Below, piece by piece: positions 28,693 to 35,534 of a stretch of 64,000 bases of DNA. The translations under genes and the position numbers were made by a program. This stretch comes from Pseudomonas grandcourensis (lineage in GTDB: Bacteria > Pseudomonadota > Gammaproteobacteria > Pseudomonadales > Pseudomonadaceae). Positions within the stretch are counted from its first letter, which is position 1; each line of letters starts with the position of its first letter. Where the stretch lies: NCBI RefSeq assembly GCF_039909015.1, contig NZ_CP150919.1, positions 5,866,501 to 5,930,500 of the forward strand. The letters are read 5' to 3'. Below the pieces are notes generated by a model. It saw only the letters and a list, made by a program, of their open reading frames with translations, was not told the DNA's origin and did not search any database.

Positions 28693-29793
28693 TTAAAGTC
28701 TTCCAGCAGGCGCATAAGGCGCCGGATCGATAATCGGCGCCCGGCCCAGCATCACATCGGCAAACAGCTGGCATGACGCCGGCGCCAGCACCAGCCCGTT
28801 TCGGTAATGCCCGCAGTTGAGCCAGAGCCCGTCAAACCCAGGCACCGAGCCGATGTAAGGAATACCCTTCGGTGATCCCGGGCGCAATCCGGCCCAATGC
28901 CCCACCACTTCGGCATCGGCCAGCGCCGGGATCAACTCCACCGCGGACGCCTTCAGGCTTTCCAGTGCCGACGCGGTCGGCGTCTTGTCGAAGCCTTCAT
29001 GCTCCAGCGTACTGCCGATCAGTATGTGCCCGTCGCGCCGGGGAATCGCATAGCGGCCCTTGGCCAGGACCATGCTCGGCAGGAAATCCGCCGCACACTT
29101 GTAGAGAATCATCTGCCCTTTCACCGGCTCGACCGGCAGCGTCAGATCAAGACTCTTGAGCAAATCACCGCTCCAGGCCCCCGCCGTCAGGACGACTTGA
29201 TCGCCCGGAACAGTACCTGTGGAGGTCTGCACGCCGACTATTTTGTTGCCGTCACGAACAAAACCGCTGACTTCGCACTGCTCATGGATCGTTACGTTCG
29301 GCAGAGCCAGCAATACGGCCTTGAGTGACTTCACCAGACGCGGATTACGCACGTTGGCGACGTCGGCCATGTAGATCGCCCGGGAAAAACCACTGCCCAG
29401 CACCGGCACGGCGTCGTGTGCTGCCGATATATCCACCGCGCTGAGCGGGCGATTTTCCCGGGCGGCCCACGCCAGCGCTTCAGCCTCGTCATCCAGATCC
29501 AGCCAGTACAGACCGGTGGTGTGCACTTCCGGATCAACGCCGGTGGCGGCAAACAAGCGCTCGCCCAGTTGTGGATAAAAGTCCTGTGACCAGTGAGCCA
29601 ACGCGGTGACCGCCGGGCTGTAGCGCCACGGGTAAAGCGGCGAAACGATGCCGCCACCGGCCCAGGACGATTCCTGGCCGACGCTCGAGCGATCCAGCAG
29701 CACAACGCTTTGCACTTCGGAGGCGAGATTGAAGGCCGTCAGCAATCCAATCACCCCACCGCCGACAATCACCACTTGCTGTTGCCTGGTCAT
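28693..29793 (-). CDS. thiO: Glycine oxidase / FAD-dependent amine oxidase ThiO
   Basis: A 366-residue FAD enzyme of the DAO family. ThiO oxidises glycine to iminoglycine for the thiazole ring of thiamine. The N-terminal dinucleotide-binding motif is VVIVGGGVIGLLTAFNLA (about residues 4-21), followed by DRSSVGQESSWAGGGIVSP, whose SSWAGGG is characteristic of ThiO. The C-terminal end has WLNCGHYRNGLVLAPASC, the FAD/substrate segment. ATG 29793 has GGAT seven bases upstream; an in-frame TTG at 29805 would add four residues. It converges with pilR (5 bases apart) and lies downstream of pilE on the same strand, as part of the conserved pilus neighbourhood. Confidence 0.9.
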   Translation of the reverse strand: MTRQQQVVIVGGGVIGLLTAFNLASEVQSVVLLDRSSVGQESSWAGGGIVSPLYPWRYSPAVTALAHWSQDFYPQLGERLFAATGVDPEVHTTGLYWLDLDDEAEALAWAARENRPLSAVDISAAHDAVPVLGSGFSRAIYMADVANVRNPRLVKSLKAVLLALPNVTIHEQCEVSGFVRDGNKIVGVQTSTGTVPGDQVVLTAGAWSGDLLKSLDLTLPVEPVKGQMILYKCAADFLPSMVLAKGRYAIPRRDGHILIGSTLEHEGFDKTPTASALESLKASAVELIPALADAEVVGHWAGLRPGSPKGIPYIGSVPGFDGLWLNCGHYRNGLVLAPASCQLFADVMLGRAPIIDPAPYAPAGRL

Positions 29794-29849
29794 GTTCTGA
29801 TCCAATCGTTAAATAGACAGTGGGTACAAAAGGCACCCGAAAAAGAAAC

Positions 29850-30251
29850 TCAGCGCCCCCAGCAGTCTTTGCTGGTCAGGCCGGATTTCGCGTTGACCAT
29901 ACCGAGCACACCGGTGTTGGTGATGGTCAGATCACCGCACTTGTCAGTGGCCATGCTCGAGTCAGCCTTGCGCACCGCCGTCAGCAGAAAGGTCTGGTCG
30001 GTCAGGGTCGGTGTGATGCTGTAGTAATCATTGCCGGCACTGAGGCCCGTCGCATCGGTGTAGGCATTTTTCTGCGAGTAGAAGCGCTCCAGGAGCTGCG
30101 CCTGCTCCGAGAGCAGACCGGCTACTTCTGCGCGACGGCCCTTGTTCAGGTATTCGGTGAAACTCGGGGCAGCAATGGTCATTACAATACCGATGATCGC
30201 AATCACGATCATGATTTCGATCAGGGTAAAACCGCGGTTGGAACTACGCAT
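29850..30251 (-). CDS. pilE: Type IV minor pilin PilE
   Basis: A 133-residue type IV minor pilin. The leader MRSSNRG is followed by FTLIEIMIVIAIIGIVMTIA, with glutamate 5 of the mature protein. Downstream are the family-like AEVAGLLSEQAQLLERFYSQ and a C-terminal cysteine pair (KCGDL, KDCWGR). PilE incorporates into the pilus and primes assembly with the other minor pilins. It is the last gene of the fimU-pilV-pilW-pilX-ORF-pilE operon; the ATG is 14 bases after the preceding stop. Confidence 0.9.
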   Translation of the reverse strand: MRSSNRGFTLIEIMIVIAIIGIVMTIAAPSFTEYLNKGRRAEVAGLLSEQAQLLERFYSQKNAYTDATGLSAGNDYYSITPTLTDQTFLLTAVRKADSSMATDKCGDLTITNTGVLGMVNAKSGLTSKDCWGR

Positions 30252-30265
30252 GCATCAATTCTCAG

Positions 30266-30679
30266 TCACTGTATTTGTCGCCACATGATGCGACGGCTGC
30301 CGCCGGATTTTTCCATCCCCGCAGTACCGTCGCCAGTGGAATCGTTCACGCCCCCGCCATTGTCACCGGCGTCCTGGGTCGAATGCTCTCCGATAAAGAT
30401 CACGCCATCGGATAGCGTGTCGCTGTTGTCGACCACTCCATCGGCGTTGCTGTCGAGCATCTTAACGCTGATCGCCTCGGGCAGCTTCAGGCAGACGGCC
30501 TTCAACCCCTGATTGCTGTGGTAAAAGCCGTACCAGTTGCCATTGGCCAGACAGGTTGGCCGGTTCAGCGCGGGCGAATCCGCTGATGTGGCAGCGTGCG
30601 CCGACATCGACAGGTCAAGCGCGACGACGACACCAATCAGTTGTGACCATAACCTGACAGGTCGCTCAGTACTTCGCAT
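30266..30679 (-). CDS. Small exported protein in the pilY1 position
   Basis: A 137-residue protein with a probable signal peptide (about residues 1-29, ending SMSAHA). The mature part has two cysteines (PTCLANG, AVCLKLP), a calcium-loop-like DSNADGVVDNSD (about 73-84), a glycine-rich stretch and a C-terminal RRIMWRQIQ. A W-R-Q/E ending after a glycine-rich tail is what many PilY1 proteins have, and this gene lies exactly between pilX and pilE, where the ~1000-residue adhesin gene pilY1 is expected. I infer that it is either an internally deleted pilY1 keeping signal peptide and tail, or a small replacement protein. ATG 30679 overlaps the pilX stop region by 14 bases. Confidence 0.6.
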   Translation of the reverse strand: MRSTERPVRLWSQLIGVVVALDLSMSAHAATSADSPALNRPTCLANGNWYGFYHSNQGLKAVCLKLPEAISVKMLDSNADGVVDNSDTLSDGVIFIGEHSTQDAGDNGGGVNDSTGDGTAGMEKSGGSRRIMWRQIQ

Positions 30680-31145
30680 AGATGCTCTCCACCACGCTGC
30701 GCGAATACCCCGCGATGCCAACCGCCGTTACCCGATACAAGGTTGCCGGGGTATTGATTGGCACATTCACCGCATTTCGGCTGACACCGATGTTTTGCAC
30801 GCCATAAAAGCCCTTGCCCGATGCAATCCAGGTCACGCCTGAAGAGGCGTTGAAACCGGCAGCGGTAATAGTCGAAGACTCGGAAGGTGGTGCACATTGA
30901 ACGATGCCACTACAAACAGGCAACGCATAACTTTCCCGTTGCACTGTACCCTCGCCCACCCGCAACGCGGCCTCGGCACCTTGGAACGACTGATTGCGCA
31001 AGGCGACGCTACCGGCCATTTTTTCCTGCAGGGTGGCGCTCTGCATCGATGAAAGACCAATCAACGTCAGCAAGAGCAAGAACACCAGACTGACCAACAG
31101 TGCCATGCCACGTTGGGTGTAACAGGTCATGGGAGCATGATTCAT
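30666..31145 (-). CDS. pilX: Type IV minor pilin PilX
   Basis: A 159-residue PilX-type minor pilin. The N-terminal part reads YTQRGMALLVSLVFLLLLTL, with cleavage after RG. It lacks the usual glutamate 5 context but has the PilX hallmark QRG.ALLVSLV, then SMQSATLQEKMAGS and NQSFQGAEAALR, both characteristic of PilX N domains. I chose ATG 31145 (MNHAPMTCYTQRG), 10 bases after the pilW stop; the in-frame start at 31184 lies inside pilW. It is part of the minor pilin operon. Confidence 0.88.
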   Translation of the reverse strand: MNHAPMTCYTQRGMALLVSLVFLLLLTLIGLSSMQSATLQEKMAGSVALRNQSFQGAEAALRVGEGTVQRESYALPVCSGIVQCAPPSESSTITAAGFNASSGVTWIASGKGFYGVQNIGVSRNAVNVPINTPATLYRVTAVGIAGYSRSVVESIYAKY

Positions 31146-31155
31146 TGGCACTCCC

Positions 31156-31863
31156 TCATGGCAAGCGGTTGCGCAGAGCGGCAACCACGTTGAAGGTTTG
31201 ATCGGCCACCCGGTGGTTCGGATCGAAGAGAGTCAGGCTCAGGCGAACGCTACGAATCAGCGCGGGGTCCGGCGGGTTGCTGCTGTAGCGCGAAGCAGCC
31301 AGATCAGTGGCCGTACTGGCCAGGCCGAAGCTCACGTCGAAAGCGCTGACGTTGTCCACCAATACCTGGGGTGCTGCGGTCCCGCTTTTCATAAGCAGTT
31401 GGTTGTTGCTGAAGCTGTAAATCAGCCGTCGGATCGGAAATGCCAGCTGCCCTGCCACTGGCGTCCGCCCCTCACTGTAGGCCGTCGAACTGGTTCGACA
31501 ATCGGAAAGCACGGTCCAGTCCGGCTTGCCGCCATTTCCGCCGACATCCGCCGTAACCAGCGTCAACTTGCGGCCGCCGTTGTCCCAACGGATCGGCGTT
31601 AACTGACTGGCATGGAAATCACCTTTCTCACTTGAATCAGCGATTGTTTCCAGACAACCGAACATCCCGACCATGCGGACTTCCTGAATCATTTTGCTCA
31701 ACACGAAACGTGCGTCCTCCTGCATGTTCGCGGCCGCATTCTGGCTGAGATGAGTGTTCTTGGCCGCGATGAAAATCTGCACCACGCCCAGCACCACGAT
31801 CAGGCTCAATGCCAGGGCGATCAGTAACTCGACCAGGCCAAAACCTCTGCTGCGGCGACTCAC
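31156..31863 (-). CDS. pilW: Type IV minor pilin PilW
   Basis: A 235-residue PilW-type minor pilin. The leader MSRRSRG is followed by FGLVELLIALALSLIVVLGV, with glutamate 5. Then comes AAKNTHLSQNAAANMQEDARF, typical of PilW/GspJ-like proteins. The C-terminal half (about 180-230, FDVSFGLASTATD and VRLSLTLFD) fits the family. The start overlaps the pilV stop by four bases. Confidence 0.9.
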   Translation of the reverse strand: MSRRSRGFGLVELLIALALSLIVVLGVVQIFIAAKNTHLSQNAAANMQEDARFVLSKMIQEVRMVGMFGCLETIADSSEKGDFHASQLTPIRWDNGGRKLTLVTADVGGNGGKPDWTVLSDCRTSSTAYSEGRTPVAGQLAFPIRRLIYSFSNNQLLMKSGTAAPQVLVDNVSAFDVSFGLASTATDLAASRYSSNPPDPALIRSVRLSLTLFDPNHRVADQTFNVVAALRNRLP

Positions 31864-32309
31864 GGGATCACCACCGGATCAATGGCCGCGCGACTGCTCA
31901 GGACGAAACTGCGCCGCAAATCGGCAGCCTTCGCAGCCCGTGAGTCGTCCCAGGTGATCGTGATGGTGTACACCTTCTGGATGACGGTGACACTGCCCGT
32001 CGCGGAGGCACCGAGTGAATTGACAATGTTGGCGTTGAAGTCAAACAGGTCCTGATCCCGGGTGACATCCGGATTGCCCGAAGTCGGCGGCGCGATGGTG
32101 TAGTCCGCAGCGGCATTGGCGCGAATGCGGTCCATCAGGTCATAGGCGATAAAACTGGCCTGACTGGTCATGCGCGCGCTGTCCGTGTACTTCAGCGCAT
32201 TGAGCTGGAACGCCGCCGCCCCCAGCAGGCCCACTCCCAGAATGAGCAGCGCCACCAGGACCTCAACCAGCGTCATGCCCTCCTGCGCACCTTGCCTCCC
32301 TGCCCTCAT
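31860..32309 (-). CDS. pilV: Type IV minor pilin PilV
   Basis: A 149-residue PilV-type minor pilin. It starts MRAGRQGAQEG, cleaved before MTLVEVLVALLILGVGLLGA; methionine instead of phenylalanine at mature position 1 is common in PilV. Then comes AFQLNALKYTDSARMTSQA and a YDLMDRIRANAAA helix, both family-like. ATG 32309 overlaps the fimU stop (ATGA), so it is preferred over the in-frame start at 32348. Confidence 0.9.
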   Translation of the reverse strand: MRAGRQGAQEGMTLVEVLVALLILGVGLLGAAAFQLNALKYTDSARMTSQASFIAYDLMDRIRANAAADYTIAPPTSGNPDVTRDQDLFDFNANIVNSLGASATGSVTVIQKVYTITITWDDSRAAKAADLRRSFVLSSRAAIDPVVIP

Positions 32310-32779
32310 CCGCAGTTTCCACCCAATAGAATTCGTCCGTTCAAACACACAGTCAGCGTCCTTCCTTGTGTGCCTCGCCCATAGCTGATCACCACCTCTG
32401 AGGACGGTGATGACAAACCGCCCATGCTGTTGAAATCGATTACGGTGACGCCAGAGGTTAGCGCCAGAGTTGCGCCGCTGCTCATCGCCGGAACAACCCG
32501 TAATACATTGGCCAAAGCGCCAGTACCGTCGTAAACCGTCAGCTCCCCGCTCCAGACATCCCCACCGGCCGTCGGGCGCACCCGTGTGGCATTGCCCCGA
32601 TCAATGGCTTCGAGCCGGGCAAAATTCAGGGCTCGTTGCAGGTCAGCGATTTCAGTATCGGCCCTGGTTGTTTGCGTCGAGCGGGTAAACGCCGGGACAG
32701 CCAGAGTCAGTAGCATCAGAAGGATCGCGATCGCGACCAGCAACTCGATCAGCGTGAAACCTTTTGTAGGATGATCCAT
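32306..32779 (-). CDS. fimU: Type IV minor pilin FimU (GspH-like)
   Basis: A 157-residue GspH/FimT-like minor pilin. The leader MDHPTKG is followed by FTLIELLVAIAILLMLLTLA. Next are AFTRSTQTTRADTEIADLQRA and LNFARLEAIDRGNATRVRPT, the GspH core with the conserved AR.EAI.R. Two cysteines lie near the end (VCLNGR, GGNCG). ATG 32779 is the first codon of the correct leader; the open frame upstream is non-coding. It is the first gene of the operon and diverges from fimT, leaving 130 bases for two promoters. Confidence 0.87.
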   Translation of the reverse strand: MDHPTKGFTLIELLVAIAILLMLLTLAVPAFTRSTQTTRADTEIADLQRALNFARLEAIDRGNATRVRPTAGGDVWSGELTVYDGTGALANVLRVVPAMSSGATLALTSGVTVIDFNSMGGLSSPSSEVVISYGRGTQGRTLTVCLNGRILLGGNCG

Positions 32780-32909
32780 CGGGGCCTTCTGTTTCCTTCG
32801 GCTATACCTGCTCTTGCGCGGCACAACATTCGAGCAATGCGGTGTGTTTGCGCTGCCATTTCTCGCGCTGGGATTGCGCGAGCCACAGCACGCCACGGAG
32901 GGAGATGTC

Positions 32910-33449
32910 ATGCGGCAACAAGGCTTCAGCCTGATCGAACTGCTCATGGGACTGGCAATTGCAGGAATTGTTCTGCAACTGGTCAGTCCGGCGTTCGCAA
33001 CGCTGATCGAATCGAACCAACGACAGCAAGCAGCACAGGCTCTTTCCAGTGGTATTCGCACCGCCCGGAGCGAAGCCATCACCCGCAACCAGGCCGTGGT
33101 GATTCACGGCATCAATGGCGACTGGAGCCAAGGCTGGCGGATGATTCTGGATATCAGCGGCAAGGGGGAGATGGACAGCGACAATCCACTGCTGGCCGAA
33201 CGCCAGAGCGGCGCACGCATGTCGATCGTGGGGAACGGTACGGTCGAAAGCTCAATACGATTCAGAGGTCAGGGCGAGCCACTGTTTGGAGGGACATTAC
33301 ACATTTGCGCCGTTCGCGAACCGGTGAGCCAACATCAAGTGGTGTTGGCACGGACCGGTCGCGTCAGCCTGCGCAACGACAAGGTTGAGCAGGCGTTATG
33401 CGAAAAAAGGAACAATTTCAGAGCAACGAACGAACGCGCAGTTCTTTAG
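32910..33449 (+). CDS. fimT: Type IV pilus minor pilin-like protein FimT (GspH family)
   Basis: A 179-residue GspH-type prepilin. It starts MRQQG, then [20 protein letters not shown], with glutamate 5, followed by [20 protein letters not shown], the GspH core. It ends with [10 protein letters not shown] and [10 protein letters not shown]. FimT proteins can bind DNA in natural transformation of some bacteria; whether this one does is unknown. A strong GGAGGGAG site precedes ATG 32910. It is divergent from fimU, and its 3' end overlaps the 3' end of ispH on the opposite strand by 32 bases. Confidence 0.83.
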   Translation: MRQQGFSLIELLMGLAIAGIVLQLVSPAFATLIESNQRQQAAQALSSGIRTARSEAITRNQAVVIHGINGDWSQGWRMILDISGKGEMDSDNPLLAERQSGARMSIVGNGTVESSIRFRGQGEPLFGGTLHICAVREPVSQHQVVLARTGRVSLRNDKVEQALCEKRNNFRATNERAVL

Positions 33450-34365
33450 GCATCGAGAACGTGATGTTCTCCTCGCGACCGGCCAGTTCATCGGCACCGG
33501 TGGCACCCCAGGCCTGCAACTGCTCGATCACGCCGCGCACCAGGACTTCCGGGGCGGATGCGCCGGCAGTGATGCCGATACGCTCGACGCCTTCGAACCA
33601 GCTCTTTTGCAGGTCTTCGGCCCCGTCGATCAGGTAGGCCGGAGTGGACATGCGCTCTGCCAATTCGCGCAGGCGATTGGAGTTGGAGCTGTTCGGGCTG
33701 CCGACCACCAGCACCACGTCACACTCGTCGGCCAGTTGCTTGACCGCGTCCTGACGGTTTTGCGTGGCGTAGCAAATGTCGTCCTTGCGCGGCCCACCGA
33801 TGGCCGGAAAACGCGAACGCAGGGCGTCGATAACGCGACTGGTATCGTCCATCGACAAGGTGGTCTGGGTCACGAAGGCGAGCTTTTCAGGGTTGTTCAC
33901 CTGCAGTGCCGCGACATCCTTCTCGTCTTCGACCAGGTAGATCGCGCCGCCATTGCCGCCATCGTACTGGCCCATGGTGCCTTCGACTTCCGGGTGACCG
34001 GCGTGGCCGATGAGAATGCACTCTCGGCCGTCACGGCTGTAGCGCGCCACTTCAATGTGGACTTTGGTCACCAGCGGGCACGTGGCGTCGAACACTTTCA
34101 GCCCACGCCCAGCCGCTTCGCTGCGCACGGCCTGGGAAACGCCGTGGGCACTGAAGATCACGATGACGTCGTCCGGCACCTGATCCAGTTCTTCGACGAA
34201 GATCGCACCACGGGAGCGCAGGTCTTCGACGACAAATTTGTTGTGAACCACTTCATGGCGCACATAGATCGGCGGCCCGAAGACTTCCAGGGCGCGGTTG
34301 ACGATTTCGATCGCCCGGTCCACACCGGCGCAGAAGCCACGGGGGTTGGCGAGTTTGATTTGCAT
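33418..34365 (-). CDS. ispH: 4-hydroxy-3-methylbut-2-enyl diphosphate reductase
   Basis: A 315-residue iron-sulphur enzyme that makes IPP and DMAPP in the last step of the non-mevalonate isoprenoid pathway. The three cluster cysteines are visible in NPRGFCAGV (C12), [12 protein letters not shown] (about C96) and the third near [17 protein letters not shown]. The histidines of YVRHEV and [14 protein letters not shown] are also present. ATG 34365 gives the usual 315 residues; the longer open frame upstream runs through a repeat and is not coding. Normally it closes the ileS-lspA-fkpB-ispH operon; here a nested REPIN fills the 211-base gap after fkpB. Confidence 0.95.
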   Translation of the reverse strand: MQIKLANPRGFCAGVDRAIEIVNRALEVFGPPIYVRHEVVHNKFVVEDLRSRGAIFVEELDQVPDDVIVIFSAHGVSQAVRSEAAGRGLKVFDATCPLVTKVHIEVARYSRDGRECILIGHAGHPEVEGTMGQYDGGNGGAIYLVEDEKDVAALQVNNPEKLAFVTQTTLSMDDTSRVIDALRSRFPAIGGPRKDDICYATQNRQDAVKQLADECDVVLVVGSPNSSNSNRLRELAERMSTPAYLIDGAEDLQKSWFEGVERIGITAGASAPEVLVRGVIEQLQAWGATGADELAGREENITFSMPKELRVRSLL

Positions 34366-34408
34366 GCTGAGCCTCGTGTCTTGCGCGCGAAAACAATGAA
34401 AAACAAAC

Positions 34409-34571
34409 TGTGGGAGCGAGCTTGTTGTGGCGAGGGGGCTTGCCCCCGTTCGATTGCGCAGCAATCGTAAAACAGTCACCGCTGACTCATTCAGAATCGC
34501 GGAGGCCGGTTTCAGGGGCGCTTCGCACCCCAACGGGGGCAAGCCCCCTCGCCACACAAGCTCGCATCCAC
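34409..34571. repeat. Nested REP structure: REPIN inside a split REP palindrome
   Basis: The outer halves (TGTGGGAGCGAGCTTG at 34409-34424 and CAAGCTCGCATCCACA at 34556-34571) are the two arms of a REP of the family found at 41721-41748. Between them, at 34426-34556, sits a complete inverted pair of the other REP family (the GTGGCGAGGGGGCTTGCCCC type seen at 2872-2985). The element lies within the operon between fkpB and ispH. The junctions are given from reading alone. Confidence 0.85.
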
Positions 34572-34576
34572 AGTAT

Positions 34577-35029
34577 CTACAGCGCTTTGACGGAAATGAT
34601 TTCCACATCAAAGGTCAACGTCTTGCCCGCCAGCGGGTGGTTGAAGTCGATGGTCACTTGCGCGTCATCGAATTCTTTGACCACGCCCGGCAATTCAGTA
34701 TTGGCCGCATCGTTGAAGATCACCAGTAAGCCAGGCGACAGTTCCATGTCCTGGAACTGTGAGCGCGGGATGATCTGCACGTTTTGCGGGTTCGGCTGAC
34801 CGAAAGCGTTTTCCGGCGCGATGCTCAGCGTACGCTTGTCACCGGCCTTGAAACCGAACAGCGCCGCTTCGAAACCTGGCAACAGGTTGCCGTCACCGAC
34901 CTTGAAGGTCGCCGGGGCCTTATCGAAGGTGCTGTCCACCGTGTCGCCGTTCTCCAGGCGCAATGCGAAATGCAAGGTGACTTCCGTGTTCTGGCCGATG
35001 CGTTGCTCAGCCAATACCTGTTCAGTCAT
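34577..35029 (-). CDS. fkpB: FKBP-type peptidyl-prolyl isomerase (SlpA/FkpB)
   Basis: A 150-residue cytoplasmic FKBP with the inserted-in-flap architecture of SlpA. Visible are [20 protein letters not shown] (about residues 19-38), [20 protein letters not shown] (about 49-68), APENAFG and the C-terminal [18 protein letters not shown], which is typical of SlyD/SlpA. It lacks the histidine-rich metal tail of SlyD. ATG 35029 overlaps the lspA 3' end by 8 bases, so it is co-translated with lspA. Confidence 0.92.
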   Translation of the reverse strand: MTEQVLAEQRIGQNTEVTLHFALRLENGDTVDSTFDKAPATFKVGDGNLLPGFEAALFGFKAGDKRTLSIAPENAFGQPNPQNVQIIPRSQFQDMELSPGLLVIFNDAANTELPGVVKEFDDAQVTIDFNHPLAGKTLTFDVEIISVKAL

Positions 35030-35534
35030 GAACGGTTTCTCCGGTCTTTTTACTTTTGAACATATCCAGTGCCAGCATGACGGCACCAACAGTGATGGCA
35101 CTGTCGGCAAAGTTGAACGCCGGGAAATACCAGCGGTTCTGCCAATGCACCAGAATGAAATCGATCACATGGCCCAGGGCAATGCGGTCATACAGATTGC
35201 CCAGCGCGCCGCCGAGCACCAGTGCCAGCGCAACCGCCAGCCAGGTCTCGTTGCGCCCCAGACGCTTGAGCCACACCACCAGCACCGCGCTGACCACGAC
35301 AGCGATCAACGCGAACAGCCAGCGCTGCCAGCCGGAGCTGTCCGCCAGGAAGCTGAACGCCGCGCCGGTGTTGTAGGCCAGGGTCCAGCTGAAGTAATCG
35401 GGGATGATCACGATCTGCTGGTACATCTGGAGCTTGCCTTCGAAGTAGAACTTGCTGGCCTGGTCGATGACCAGGACCAGCAAACTCAACCACAGCCAGC
35501 TCAGCCGTCCGAAACGGCCAACGGCATTAGGCAT
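35022..35534 (-). CDS. lspA: Lipoprotein signal peptidase II
   Basis: A 170-residue inner-membrane aspartyl protease that removes the signal peptide of prolipoproteins. Four membrane segments are visible. The catalytic aspartates lie in [15 protein letters not shown] (about residues 110-124) and AFNFADSAI (about 138-146). [12 protein letters not shown] is another family hallmark. The start overlaps the end of ileS by 8 bases. Confidence 0.95.
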   Translation of the reverse strand: MPNAVGRFGRLSWLWLSLLVLVIDQASKFYFEGKLQMYQQIVIIPDYFSWTLAYNTGAAFSFLADSSGWQRWLFALIAVVVSAVLVVWLKRLGRNETWLAVALALVLGGALGNLYDRIALGHVIDFILVHWQNRWYFPAFNFADSAITVGAVMLALDMFKSKKTGETVHD

